A DNA stretch of 64,000 nucleotides. It comes from an uncultured Shewanella sp. GTDB taxonomy: Bacteria > Pseudomonadota > Gammaproteobacteria > Enterobacterales > Shewanellaceae. The stretch lies in NCBI RefSeq assembly GCF_947501225.1, contig NZ_CANMUW010000011.1, forward strand, positions 98,798 to 162,797. The letters are read 5' to 3'. Shown here piece by piece: positions 46,204-55,294 of the stretch (positions are counted from its first letter, which is position 1; each line of letters opens with the position of its first letter). The position numbers were made by a program, and so were the translations under genes. The notes under the pieces are model-generated. The model made no database searches and had not been told where the DNA came from. It was given only the letters and a program-made list of their open reading frames with translations.

Positions 46204-46995
46204 TTACTGGGCTGCGCTTTTGGACTTAACATAAGGCAAGATCAACAGAGCGATTCCGACCACGAGGAAGGGGATGCTCAGCATCTGCCCGGCACTCATG
46301 ACCCAATCACCAGCATAAGCAGCCTGCTTCACCTTCACAAACTCGATAGCAAATCTGGCACCGAAGACCAGACATAGGAAGAGGCCGAATATCGCACCCT
46401 CTTTCTGCTTCATCTTAGTGTATTTGTAGATAGCTACCAGAGCGATAAAGATAGCCAGATACGCAACGGCCTCATAAAGCTGCGCCGGATGACGGGGCAG
46501 CATATCGACGCGCTCGAAGATGATGGCCCATGGTGCATTGGTTGGCACACCAAGGATCTCCGAATTCATAAAGTTTGCCATCCTGACAAAGAAACCAAAT
46601 ATCGCGGTAGCTATGGCCAGTCTGTCGAGGAGATAGAGAAACGGCATCTTCACTTTTTTATGATAATAGAAGAGCGCTAAGATAGCGCCTAAACCACCAC
46701 CATGGCTGGCCAAGCCCCCCTCCCAGATAGCGAAGATCTTTAAGGGGTGGCTAAAGTAATAGGCGGGGTCATAGAAGAAGCAATGGGCTAACCTGGCGCC
46801 GACAATGATCCCGATAACACAGTATATCAATAGGTTATCTAACGAATCGACGTCAAGTCCCTCCTTGATATAGATGCGTTTCATCACCTGAAAGCCACAT
46901 GCAATCGCCGTGGCAAACAGCGCGCCGTACCAATGTACCTTAAGCCCCATAAACGAGATTAATACAGGATCGATATTCCAAATAAAGTGGTCCAA
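46204..46995 (-). CDS. lgt: Prolipoprotein diacylglyceryl transferase-like protein (unusual Lgt)
   Basis: 263 residues, about seven membrane helices. The Lgt catalytic pattern is present: HGG in LASHGGGLGAIL, R-x-x-N in RMANFMNSE, RHPAQLYEA, and the C-terminal GARFAIEFVK (Arg and Glu equivalent to R239/E243 of E. coli). However, the signature reads RMANFMNSEILGVPTNAPW instead of the proteobacterial GRIGNFINGELWG. The [RG]xxNxxNSE-x-x-G-x-PT-x-x-PW wording is what I know from Bacteroidetes Lgt. The normal gammaproteobacterial lgt lies beside thyA, which is not here, so this is probably an extra, horizontally acquired copy. Confidence 0.82.
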   Translation of the reverse strand: MDHFIWNIDPVLISFMGLKVHWYGALFATAIACGFQVMKRIYIKEGLDVDSLDNLLIYCVIGIIVGARLAHCFFYDPAYYFSHPLKIFAIWEGGLASHGGGLGAILALFYYHKKVKMPFLYLLDRLAIATAIFGFFVRMANFMNSEILGVPTNAPWAIIFERVDMLPRHPAQLYEAVAYLAIFIALVAIYKYTKMKQKEGAIFGLFLCLVFGARFAIEFVKVKQAAYAGDWVMSAGQMLSIPFLVVGIALLILPYVKSKSAAQ

Positions 46996-47188
46996 ATTAA
47001 GCCTTCCGATTTAATGCGAGAAAATTGTTTATCTGACAGGAGTTTTACGCTGATACTCTTGATTAGGCAAGCACTGTTTACCCTAAAGATGTGTCTGAAT
47101 TTTACTGAGAAACAGATATAGAGTGCCGGTGTCACTCACATGCTCTCCGTTTAATCGTTAACCTAAGGTAAATCGCCGGGTAAATAAG

Positions 47189-47719
47189 TTAAAGCTCTTT
47201 ATAGAACAGGACGGTTGCCTCATATTCACCGTCTGAGCTCAAGGCGAAATTTGGGATCTCTCCGGCGAAACTATAACCTAGATTCAGATACAGGGTAGAA
47301 GCAACATCCCCCTTACGTGTATCTAATACGATGAGCGTTCTGTCCAGCTCTAACGCCAGCGGTTCGAGCTTAAGCATCAACTTCTTTGCAATCCCCTTTC
47401 CTCTGGCACAGGTTCGCACCATCAACTTCTCGACTTCGGCGCGATGTTGGGCGTTACGCTTATCTGCCATACAAAGCTGGACACTGCCTAAGACTTTGTC
47501 ACCATCGTGCGCCAGAATGAGCTTGCGTATGCCTGAGCTCATGTCGGCTTCGACACCTTCCCAATAGGCCATAGCATCGGTATGAACAAAGGGATGAATA
47601 AAGCCGACCGAAGCGCCGCTCTCAACGCAATCGATCAGCAGCGAAGATAACTCCTCTTTGAGATGCTCACCCGAGGCTAAAGCTGTCGATTCAAACGACT
47701 CTACCACTGAGATATCCAC
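47189..47719 (-). CDS. GNAT family N-acetyltransferase
   Basis: About 176 residues. GNAT fold with the acetyl-CoA loop VRTCARGKGIAKKLMLKLEPLA (R/Q-x-x-G-x-G/A type, about residues 113-134) and the preceding strand VEKLMV. The C-terminal strand DTRKGDVASTLYLNLGYSFAG is typical of small-molecule or amino-group acetylases. Start GTG 47719 is chosen because AAGGAG lies five bases before it. The substrate is unknown. It stands alone between lgt and gabT. Confidence 0.82.
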   Translation of the reverse strand: MDISVVESFESTALASGEHLKEELSSLLIDCVESGASVGFIHPFVHTDAMAYWEGVEADMSSGIRKLILAHDGDKVLGSVQLCMADKRNAQHRAEVEKLMVRTCARGKGIAKKLMLKLEPLALELDRTLIVLDTRKGDVASTLYLNLGYSFAGEIPNFALSSDGEYEATVLFYKEL

Positions 47720-47776
47720 ATTCACTCCTTGCACAATCCTGTGCGCTACAGATAACAAGCCATGGTGCGGCTCTAA

Positions 47777-47816
47777 TACTTTCTAGCTCTACTAACTACT
47801 TTCTAGCTCTACTAAC
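47777..47816. repeat. Perfect 20-bp tandem duplication
   Basis: TACTTTCTAGCTCTACTAAC occurs twice, head to tail, without mismatch. A recent slippage or duplication event just upstream of the acetyltransferase gene. Confidence 0.85.
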
Positions 47817-47959
47817 TAATAGTCTAGTCCCATATGTTCATATTTTTATGCTCAAATCTGCATCCCGGAGATTATTTACCGACGCAGGATCATCAGGATG
47901 GCTTCTGAGACAGATTTAGAATGCCCTACAAGCAAGGGAGTCGGTACACTTCAGGTATA

Positions 47960-47996
47960 AAAAAACACCCCGCCACAGAGGGACGAGGTGTTGACT
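47960..47996 (-). terminator. Terminator of gabT
   Basis: AACACCTCGTCCC...GGCGGGGTGTT stem followed by seven T on the minus strand, about 100 bp after the gabT stop. Confidence 0.8.
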
Positions 47997-48041
47997 TCAA
48001 ACTTGTAATTTACTGTTTATAGCCTGCAGGTCATAGCCCAT

Positions 48042-48070
48042 AAACATTCGCGGCTAAAGCCGCTCCTACA
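48042..48070. repeat. Dispersed palindromic repeat, copy 2
   Basis: AAACATTCGCGGCTAAAGCC then GCTCCTAC: the reverse of the element at 4631-4655, here between gabT and its terminator. Confidence 0.7.
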
Positions 48071-48096
48071 GCTCGCAGCTCAAGGCTGCTCCTTGC

Positions 48097-49380
48097 TTAA
48101 CTCCCCGCAAGCTCATTAAACAGCTTAGTGAATCTCTCCAGTCCTTCGCTGATTATCTCATCCTCTATCGTCAACGCCGGCAGGAAGCGGATCACGTTAC
48201 CATAGAAGCCGCAAGCCAGGAGTATCAGCCCGTGCTCGGCGGCTTTGCCGATAATGGCCTGGGTGAGCTCGGTATTTGGTTTGCCGGCATCGCCGTCGAT
48301 GACCAGCTCCAGGGCGATCATAGCTCCTTGATGACGAACTTCGCCAATCAGATCCGGATAAGCTTTCTTCAGCAAAGTAAGCTGCTCATGGAAGATGCTG
48401 CCGATGAGTGATGCCCGCTGAACCAGATTCTCCTCCTCCATCACCTCCAATACCGCCAGGGCTGAAACGCAGCCCACGGGAGAGCCGCCATAGGTACCGC
48501 CTAAGCCTCCCGGCAGAGGCGCATCCATTATCTCACTCCTGCCCACGACGGCCGCGATAGGAAATCCACCGGCGATTCCTTTAGCCATGGTCATCAGATC
48601 CGCCTCGACATTCGCGTGTTCAAAGCTGAACATCTTACCCGTTCGGCCAAACCCGGTTTGGATCTCATCGGCTATCAGGACGATACCATGTTGATCACAG
48701 AGTCGGCGCAGTGCCTGTAAAAAATCTGCCGGGGCGGCATAGAAGCCGCCCTCGCCCTGCACGGGCTCAACTATGATGGCCGCAACATCACTCGGTGCAA
48801 TGTCCACCTTAAACAGATTTTCCAGTGCCTTAAGCGAGTCGCTTACAGATACATCATGAAAAGCCATGGGATATGGAGCATGATAAATATCACCGGCAAA
48901 TGGCCCAAACAGGTGCTTATAGGGAGTGATTTTACCTGTCAACGCCATGGTTAAGTTGGTTCGGCCATGAAAGCCGCCATTAAATGCGATAACTCCTCTG
49001 CGGCCTGTATGGGCGCGGGCAATCTTGACGCAGTTCTCTACCGCTTCGGCGCCGGTAGTGACGAAGATGGCCTTCTTATCGCTGTCACCCGGTGCGATAG
49101 CGGTCAGCTTTTCGGCCAACTCAACCGCCGACTCATAGGGGTTGATCATGACACAGGTATGGCTGAACTTATCTAACTGAGCCTTGACTGCCGCCACAAT
49201 TTTAGGGTGGCTGTGGCCGGTATTACACACCGCAATTCCGGTACCGAAATCGATATACCGTTTACCCTCTACATCCCATAGCTCGGCATTCTTCGCGCGC
49301 TCGACATACACAGGGTAGACATTACCCTGACCGCGGGGCATAACTTTGGATTTACGCGCTTGTAGGCTGCTGTTCGTCAT
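48097..49380 (-). CDS. gabT: 4-aminobutyrate transaminase
   Basis: Class III PLP aminotransferase moving the amino group of GABA to 2-oxoglutarate. About 427 residues. Visible blocks: IDFGTGIAVCNTGHSHP, VTTGAEAVENCVKIAR, GGFHGRT, EPVQGEGGFY, LIADEIQTGFGRTGKMFS (the PLP Asp), MTMAKGIAGGFP (catalytic Lys) and GGTYGGSPV. The GABA pathway is supported by gabD 70 bp upstream on the same strand. ATG 49380 has AAGGATGAGAG before it; 49389 is an alternative. Confidence 0.94.
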   Translation of the reverse strand: MTNSSLQARKSKVMPRGQGNVYPVYVERAKNAELWDVEGKRYIDFGTGIAVCNTGHSHPKIVAAVKAQLDKFSHTCVMINPYESAVELAEKLTAIAPGDSDKKAIFVTTGAEAVENCVKIARAHTGRRGVIAFNGGFHGRTNLTMALTGKITPYKHLFGPFAGDIYHAPYPMAFHDVSVSDSLKALENLFKVDIAPSDVAAIIVEPVQGEGGFYAAPADFLQALRRLCDQHGIVLIADEIQTGFGRTGKMFSFEHANVEADLMTMAKGIAGGFPIAAVVGRSEIMDAPLPGGLGGTYGGSPVGCVSALAVLEVMEEENLVQRASLIGSIFHEQLTLLKKAYPDLIGEVRHQGAMIALELVIDGDAGKPNTELTQAIIGKAAEHGLILLACGFYGNVIRFLPALTIEDEIISEGLERFTKLFNELAGS

Positions 49381-49450
49381 AACTCTCATCCTTTGATTTG
49401 ATACAGGCGCCAGACTCTAGGTTCTAGGTTCCTGGTGTCTGGCGCTCTAT

Positions 49451-50920
49451 TTATCTATCCAGGCCACCCATGCACAGGTACTTAATTTCCAGGTAATCAT
49501 CGAGACCATACTTAGAGCCTTCCCGACCACTCCCGGACTGCTTCACCCCGCCAAACGGTGCCGCGGCATTGGAGATAATTCCCTCGTTTACCCCTACCAT
49601 GCCGAACTCCAGCCCCTCACCGACCCGCCAGATACGGCCAATATCACGGGAGTAGAAGTAGGCTGCCAATCCATATTCGGTGTCGTTGGCCATGGCGATC
49701 GCCTCCTCTTCGGTATCGAAACCGATAATAGGTGTCACAGGGCCAAATATCTCGTTCCGCGCCAATGGCATATCGTTAGTGACGCCGGTGACAATTGTCG
49801 GCTCGAAGAAGTTAGCGCCCACTTCGCTGCGCTGACCTCCGGCTAAGAGCTTGCCTCCCTGGGCGAGAGTGTCATCGACCAACTTACTGACACCGTCCAC
49901 CGCGGCCGATGAGATCATAGGGCCGATAGCCACCCCCTCAGCGAGGCCATCTCCCACTGTCAGATTTGCAACCGCACTGGCAAACTTATCGGTGAACTCC
50001 TTGGCTATCCCTTTTTGAACATAGATGCGGTTAGTGCAGACGCATGTCTGACCTGCATTGCGGTACTTGGAAACGAGCGCACCCTGCACGGCGGCATCGA
50101 TGTCCGCGTCATCGAAGACGATAAAGGGAGCATTTCCACCTAGCTCCATGGAGACCTTCTTCACCGTCGTTGCGCTTTGAGTCATCAAAATTTTGCCCAC
50201 CGCCGTGGAGCCGGTGAAGGTAAACTTTGAGACGTCGGGATGCTGTGTCAGCACCTTCCCCATGCCAACGGCGTCTTCGCCCACCACGACATTAAATACA
50301 CCTGCAGGAACACCTGCCCGCTCGGCGAGCTCGGCCATGGCGAGCGCCGACAGCGGTGTCAATGGAGAGGGGCGAACCACAAAGGTACAGCCTGCCGCCA
50401 ATGCCGCCGCTGCTTTACGGGCGATCATGGCGTTAGGGAAGTTCCAGGGAGTAATAGATGCCACAACCCCCACCGGCTGCTTAATGACGACGATACGCTT
50501 ATCACCCGATGGCGCGGGAATCGTATCACCATAGACGCGCTTCCCCTCTTCAGCAAACCACTCGATAAATGCGGCGCCATAACCTATCTCACCCTTCGCC
50601 TCGGCGAGTGGTTTACCCTGTTCCAGTGTCAGGATCCGTCCCAGATCGTCCTGATTGTCCATCATGAGGTTGAACCAGGTTCTTAGAATCGCGGCTCGCT
50701 CATTAGCCGACTTTGCAGACCAGGCCGGCAGGGCTCTCTTTGCGGCCACTACCGCCGCTTCGGTTTCATCGATACCGGCATTGAGGACTTTGGCAACGAC
50801 GCTATCATCGACAGGGTTGGTCACTTCGAAAGTCTGAGGGGATGCAGTGTCGGCCTCAGCCCATCGACCATCGATATAAGAGCCGGTTTTTACCAGACTG
50901 GTGTCTTTAAGATCTTGCAT
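49451..50920 (-). CDS. gabD: Succinate-semialdehyde dehydrogenase
   Basis: Oxidises succinate semialdehyde to succinate with NAD(P)+. About 489 residues. It has the ALDH blocks ITPWNFPNAM, FTGSTAVGKIL, the catalytic Glu in MELGGNAPFIVFDDAD and Cys in NAGQTCVCTNRIYV, and the C-terminal PFGGVKQSGSGREGSKYGLDDY. ALDHs normally have KP[SA] in the cofactor groove (FVVKPSP); here the Lys is Arg (FVVRPSPLTPLSALAMAE). ATG 50920 has AGGAG upstream. gabT follows. A divergent LysR gene is the likely regulator. Confidence 0.94.
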   Translation of the reverse strand: MQDLKDTSLVKTGSYIDGRWAEADTASPQTFEVTNPVDDSVVAKVLNAGIDETEAAVVAAKRALPAWSAKSANERAAILRTWFNLMMDNQDDLGRILTLEQGKPLAEAKGEIGYGAAFIEWFAEEGKRVYGDTIPAPSGDKRIVVIKQPVGVVASITPWNFPNAMIARKAAAALAAGCTFVVRPSPLTPLSALAMAELAERAGVPAGVFNVVVGEDAVGMGKVLTQHPDVSKFTFTGSTAVGKILMTQSATTVKKVSMELGGNAPFIVFDDADIDAAVQGALVSKYRNAGQTCVCTNRIYVQKGIAKEFTDKFASAVANLTVGDGLAEGVAIGPMISSAAVDGVSKLVDDTLAQGGKLLAGGQRSEVGANFFEPTIVTGVTNDMPLARNEIFGPVTPIIGFDTEEEAIAMANDTEYGLAAYFYSRDIGRIWRVGEGLEFGMVGVNEGIISNAAAPFGGVKQSGSGREGSKYGLDDYLEIKYLCMGGLDR

Positions 50921-51025
50921 ATTCACTCCTGCAGAAATAGAGATTGCCATTAAATGTACCTCTTAAACCAATGCTCCTATTGAATCGCAAAATGAACTCA
51001 TGTTAAATACAAAACATTAAACCTT

Positions 51026-51976
51026 ATGTTTTATAGTGGTAAAACTATGGGCAAACATTCGATCATTCCAAAAGCCATAACAGAGTACGATCTGCGACTG
51101 CTTCGCATCTTTCGTACCGTTGTTGAAAACGGCGGCTTCTCGGCCTCGGAAGCCGAGCTGGGTGTCACCCGCTCGACCATCAGCGTGCATATGTCTAACC
51201 TTGAGAGCCGAATGAAGCTTAAGCTCTGCAGCCGGGGGCGTGGCGGATTTGCCTTAACCGAAGATGGACAAGCCGTCTATCACGCCTGCATAGAACTGTT
51301 TGACTCGCTAAATGATTTTTCACTGCTGGTCAATGGCTTAGGTAAGGAGCTTAGTGGCGAACTGATTCTGCTCTGCGCCGATCAACTCGACAGTACCATG
51401 CAGCAGAAACTCGCAAAGGTGGTTCAATACCTGCACAAAAAAGAACCTCAGCTTCATCTGATCTTAGACGGGGAAGCCATCCACAATATCGAGCGTTCAC
51501 TATTGCAGGACAAGGCTCATGTCGGCTTACTGCCCAGTTATCAGCAGATCGAAGGGCTGAGCTACCAGACCATCTTCAGTGAGCCTATCTATCTGTGTTG
51601 CAGCTGCAATCACCCCTATTTCGAGCTGAGCGATGAAGCGATCACTCCCGAGATGTTAGCGCGGACACCCTCGATCCATCCGGGTATAGATATCGACTTC
51701 GAGGGACGCGAGCAGTTGAAGAAACTGAACCTCTCGGCAAAGGCGTATCAGTTCGACACCAGAAAAACCCTGATCCTCTCCGGCTGCTATATCGGCTACC
51801 TGCCACAGAGTTATATCCGGAGCGAGCTGGAATCAGAGCAGATGAGGATAATCCACTCGGATTCGGCAAGTTATCAATTTAACCTGTCGATGGTATTTAA
51901 GAAAAGTCCGCGAGAGACCAGCAAGGTGGAGCTTTTGAAAGCCGCTTTCGAAGCAGTGTTTAGCACTAAGCCATAG
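51026..51976 (+). CDS. LysR family regulator divergent from gabDT
   Basis: 316 residues (309 if ATG 51047 is used). The winged HTH, YDLRLLRIFRTVVENGGFSASEAELGVTRSTISVHMSNLESRMKLKLCSRGRGGFALTEDG (about 20-79), is followed by an effector domain with GELILLCADQLD. It is transcribed divergently from gabD with about 105 bp between starts, the classical LysR layout, so gabDT control in response to GABA or a related compound is the natural inference. It does not resemble the MocR-type GabR of Bacillus. Confidence 0.9.
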   Translation: MFYSGKTMGKHSIIPKAITEYDLRLLRIFRTVVENGGFSASEAELGVTRSTISVHMSNLESRMKLKLCSRGRGGFALTEDGQAVYHACIELFDSLNDFSLLVNGLGKELSGELILLCADQLDSTMQQKLAKVVQYLHKKEPQLHLILDGEAIHNIERSLLQDKAHVGLLPSYQQIEGLSYQTIFSEPIYLCCSCNHPYFELSDEAITPEMLARTPSIHPGIDIDFEGREQLKKLNLSAKAYQFDTRKTLILSGCYIGYLPQSYIRSELESEQMRIIHSDSASYQFNLSMVFKKSPRETSKVELLKAAFEAVFSTKP

Positions 51977-52013
51977 CAAGCTGAAAACAAATCAGAAGTG
52001 ACTCAAACAGGGA

Positions 52014-52808
52014 TCAGGGCTTATAGGCACTCTCGGACCACCAGGTCTCGACTATCTTCCTATAGCTGCCGTCACGTTTCATCTCGGTCAGGGCCTCGTC
52101 AAACCTATCCCTGATATGAGTGAGGCCATTCACCTTAGAGAAGCCCATATAGGCAGAGGTGGTCTGGATGATAGGTGAGAGCCGCTTGATGTTCTTACAT
52201 CGTTTAATGGAGGTATTTTGCAGCACCTTGACCCGACTGGATGCGTAGTGAATCGTATCCTTCTCACCGATAAGAATATCGATATCGCCGGTGCATAACT
52301 TAAGGAGCAGGGTATCGAACTCAACTTCGATGCTTATTCGCTTAATGACCCTGTCGGCTACCGCCTCATCAAAGATAGAGCCATAACTGAAATCCTGCCT
52401 CGCGCCAAAGTGGTAATCACTCAACGCTGTCAGATCACCATCGAAGGTGATCGGAGAGTCTTCGACGACGAACAGGGTTATCCTCTCCTCCATCAGCACC
52501 ACCTGGCTAAAGTCGATATAGCTCAAGCGTTCCGGGACAATCAAAACTTCGATCAAGCCATCGATCTTCCCCTCTTTGAGGAACTTCAGCGCCCTGGACC
52601 AGGGCAGGACCTGTAACTTGATGGGCTGATCGATGCGCTGAAAAACCGCCTCAACCAGACGCACAGACACGCCATGAAATTCACCGTTAACGGTATACTC
52701 GTAGGGGGGATACTCCAATATCGCAATATCGAGTGTCTCTTCGGCGCTCACCTGACAATGCAGCCAGATGTACAAAAACAGCGTTAGCACTATGACGATT
52801 CTTTTCAT
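52014..52808 (-). CDS. Orphan solute-binding protein, family 3
   Basis: 264 residues with the signal peptide MKRIVIVLTLFLYIWLHCQVSAEE. Type-3 periplasmic binding fold: LDIAILEYPPYEYTVNGEFHGVSVRLVEAV, PWSRALKFLKEGKIDGLI, LTALSDYHFGARQDFSYGSIFDEAV and the C-terminal ALTEMKRDGSYRKIVETWW. No permease genes adjoin. It is convergent with the LysR gene. Ligand unknown; amino acids are the usual ligand class. Confidence 0.85.
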   Translation of the reverse strand: MKRIVIVLTLFLYIWLHCQVSAEETLDIAILEYPPYEYTVNGEFHGVSVRLVEAVFQRIDQPIKLQVLPWSRALKFLKEGKIDGLIEVLIVPERLSYIDFSQVVLMEERITLFVVEDSPITFDGDLTALSDYHFGARQDFSYGSIFDEAVADRVIKRISIEVEFDTLLLKLCTGDIDILIGEKDTIHYASSRVKVLQNTSIKRCKNIKRLSPIIQTTSAYMGFSKVNGLTHIRDRFDEALTEMKRDGSYRKIVETWWSESAYKP

Positions 52809-52941
52809 GACTCACCCGAATAAACGCTTGCGCCAACCGAGTCTTGGCAAAAGTTCTACCCACCAAGTTTAGACTAAAATCCCCCTGCTCACCTTAGAGT
52901 GCAATATGGATAACGTTCGCTTCACGGCATCAACTTCCCCT

Positions 52942-53490
52942 TCAAGCCTCAGGGCTGAAACCCGTCAGCATCGACTCCTCAAACATTTCGGGAGACACAG
53001 TTACTGCCTGCTCGTTAATCGTCTCTTCCAGCCTTGATATCTCCTGCTCTAATTTTGAGAGCGTGAGGGTATTATTATCAAGCAGGTAGACCTGCTTCAG
53101 GCTGGTATAGTAAAAACTCAAGACAATGAGCGCATCCAGATTACCTGCACTCGCCGCATTTTTAATGCGCTTAAGCTGGCGATAGATGCGGTTATGCAGT
53201 GCCTTTAGTCGCCATACATAGTAGACCTCGGCAAGAAATGGATTATCTTTTATCCGCCACAATACGCCGCCACACACCACTAAGGCTAAGATAACGCCGA
53301 GTAAGTTAAGGTGAAAATTACCGGTTGACTCCCCCTCGGCCCTGTTTGCCAGGCTGGCATCGACACCGAAGGCGGCAATAAGTGCGGCACCAAACCCCAG
53401 TGACAGGATGATCAGACCGACAACCAAGCCCAGACTGACAAGGTTAAGGCTTTTTTTATATATACTCTTATCAATTTCGCGTAACTTCAT
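52942..53490 (-). CDS. DUF3087 membrane protein
   Basis: About 182 residues. MKLREIDKSIYKKSLNLVSLG is the DUF3087 N-terminus, followed by one hydrophobic segment (LVVGLIILSLGFGAALIAAFGV), a short exposed loop (ASLANRAEGESTG) and a second segment (NLLGVILALVVCGGVLW). The C-terminal half is cytoplasmic and helical (VYYVWRLKALHNRIYRQLKRIK), ending in a coiled coil (SKLEQEISRLEETINEQ). ATG 53490 follows GAAGGT. Function unknown; the family is widespread in marine gammaproteobacteria. Confidence 0.82.
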   Translation of the reverse strand: MKLREIDKSIYKKSLNLVSLGLVVGLIILSLGFGAALIAAFGVDASLANRAEGESTGNFHLNLLGVILALVVCGGVLWRIKDNPFLAEVYYVWRLKALHNRIYRQLKRIKNAASAGNLDALIVLSFYYTSLKQVYLLDNNTLTLSKLEQEISRLEETINEQAVTVSPEMFEESMLTGFSPEA

Positions 53491-53637
53491 ACCTTCAATA
53501 CCTCTTAGACAGGGCACAATTCTGTTCTGCGTAAAACTTAAGTCATAGTATCTCAGGAGGGGCTTAAGACTGAATGAATTCGGTGATTGAATGCACAGTT
53601 TTGTCTGCAAACGGTGAAAATGCGAACCTAGAAGTAA

Positions 53638-53677
53638 AAACATCTAGACGTCTAAATTGACAGACGTCTATAAATCT
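53638..53677 (+). promoter_or_regulatory. metJ box: MetJ operator (tandem met boxes)
   Basis: Two perfect MetJ half-site units, AGACGTCT, at 53646-53653 and 53662-53669, are separated by exactly one 8-bp unit, and the flanking octamers AAACATCT and ATAAATCT are degenerate boxes. MetJ with S-adenosylmethionine binds such arrays of 8-bp boxes. The NhaC-family transporter gene starts 180 bp downstream. Confidence 0.82.
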
Positions 53678-53857
53678 CATATCCTCTCGTTCATTGAGAT
53701 GTACCATTGCGTCATTTTAGGCTCACAGCTAAGCATTAGTTAAACATTGACTAAACTTTGGTTAACATGAGTTAGATAAAAGATAGAGATGACGACCTGT
53801 TCCAGCTAGGAGGGCTAAGAACCAATGGTTTGATGAACGACGAAAAGAGAGAACACT

Positions 53858-55216
53858 TTGACGATTTCCACTAATACCCAAGAAACCAGCTCGGCCAAAA
53901 ACGCTGCTCCCGGTGCCTCATTTGTGGCACTACTTCCCCTTTTTCTATTTCTGGCCCTGTTTATCGGTGCCGGTGTCTATTTTCAGAGCCAGGGCGTTGA
54001 TTTTGCGTTTTATCAGCTTCCCAGCGTTATCGCGATTTTGCCTGCCATAATCTTTGCACTCATCATATCGAAACAGAAACTGAATCAAAGCATAGATACC
54101 TTTATCGCAGGTATCGGTCACTCAAATATCATCGCCATGTGCCTTATCTACCTGTTAGCCGGCGCATTTGCATCCGTGGCTAAAGCCACCGGTGGTGTAG
54201 ACGCAACTGTGGCTCTTGGCTTGTCTCTGGTACCGTCAAACCTGCTATTGCCAGGCTTCTTCGTCATCGCCGCCTTCATTGCAACCGCCATGGGAACCTC
54301 GATGGGTACAATTGCTGCCGTAGCCCCGATTGCTTTAGGTGTGGCTAACGAAGCTCAGATTGAGCTAGCCATTATGGCGGGTGCTGTGATCTCCGGCGCC
54401 CTTTTCGGCGACAATCTCTCGATCATATCCGATACCACGATAGCGGCGACACGAACCCAGGGCTGTGAGATGAAAGATAAGTTCAGAGAAAACTTAATCT
54501 TCGCCATTCCCGCTTCTGTCATCACCCTAATCATCTTCACACTCGTCGGCCAGGGCCAGGCCGAGGTCGCGCCTCAGGAGATAGATATTATTAAGGTGAT
54601 CCCTTACCTCACCATTTTAGTGTTGGCCATTTCCGGCTTAAATGTATTTGTGGTTCTTACCATAGGCATTTTACTGGCGGGTATCACAGGCCTGTTCACC
54701 ATGGATTATGGCCTAATCCAATTTGGACAGGATATCTATACCGGTTTCACCAACATGCAGGAGATCTTTATCCTCTCTATGCTTGTAGGCGGCTTAGCGG
54801 CATTGATGCAGCAACAAGGTGGACTGGCCTTCGTCAATGAGCTGATTGAAAAACTGATCACACGTTTCTCTAAGGCTAAGGGCGAAGCCTCTACTCGCGC
54901 TTCAGAGCTTGGCATGGCGGGTATTGTCGCCCTGACAAACACCTGTGTCGCCAACAACACCGTCTCGATTGTTGTCACAGGAGATATCGCTAAAGACCTT
55001 GCCCAGAAACACGAGGTCACACCAAAGCGCGCCGCCAGCATCATGGATATCTTCTCATGCATAGTGCAGGGACTTATCCCATACGGTGCACAGGCACTCC
55101 TGCTGGCCTCAATCTTTACCATCTCGCCGCTGGAGGCTGTCACTCACGCCTGGTATTGCATGATCTTAGCCCTGGTTGCTATCTCTATCGTGATTTTCCG
55201 TAAGCGAGTCGCCTGA
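53858..55216 (+). CDS. metT: NhaC-family transporter, probable methionine transporter
   Basis: 452 residues, about eleven membrane segments, Na+:H+ antiporter NhaC family. Visible blocks are FFVIAAFIATAMGTSMGTIAAVAPIALGVA, AVISGALFGDNLSIISDTTIAATRTQGCEMKDKF (read in parts), NTCVANNTVSIVVTGDIAKDLA and VQGLIPYGAQALLLA. Start is TTG 53858. The upstream MetJ boxes are decisive for the name: comparative genomics described NhaC-type MetT as a methionine transporter in the MetJ regulon of Shewanella-like bacteria. The assignment to methionine thus rests on regulation; sequence alone would say sodium-coupled antiporter or amino-acid transporter. Confidence 0.8.
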   Translation: MTISTNTQETSSAKNAAPGASFVALLPLFLFLALFIGAGVYFQSQGVDFAFYQLPSVIAILPAIIFALIISKQKLNQSIDTFIAGIGHSNIIAMCLIYLLAGAFASVAKATGGVDATVALGLSLVPSNLLLPGFFVIAAFIATAMGTSMGTIAAVAPIALGVANEAQIELAIMAGAVISGALFGDNLSIISDTTIAATRTQGCEMKDKFRENLIFAIPASVITLIIFTLVGQGQAEVAPQEIDIIKVIPYLTILVLAISGLNVFVVLTIGILLAGITGLFTMDYGLIQFGQDIYTGFTNMQEIFILSMLVGGLAALMQQQGGLAFVNELIEKLITRFSKAKGEASTRASELGMAGIVALTNTCVANNTVSIVVTGDIAKDLAQKHEVTPKRAASIMDIFSCIVQGLIPYGAQALLLASIFTISPLEAVTHAWYCMILALVAISIVIFRKRVA

Positions 55217-55294
55217 TTACAGCGTAAGCTAACATCGAAGCAGAGAAGGTTGCGGGAACAGGCACCTTCTCCGCTTTTAGTCCTTCTCTTCCTG

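Noticed and set aside
53858-55216. Calling the NhaC-family protein simply an Na+/H+ antiporter
   Set aside because: The MetJ operator points to methionine transport; sequence family alone does not fix the substrate.
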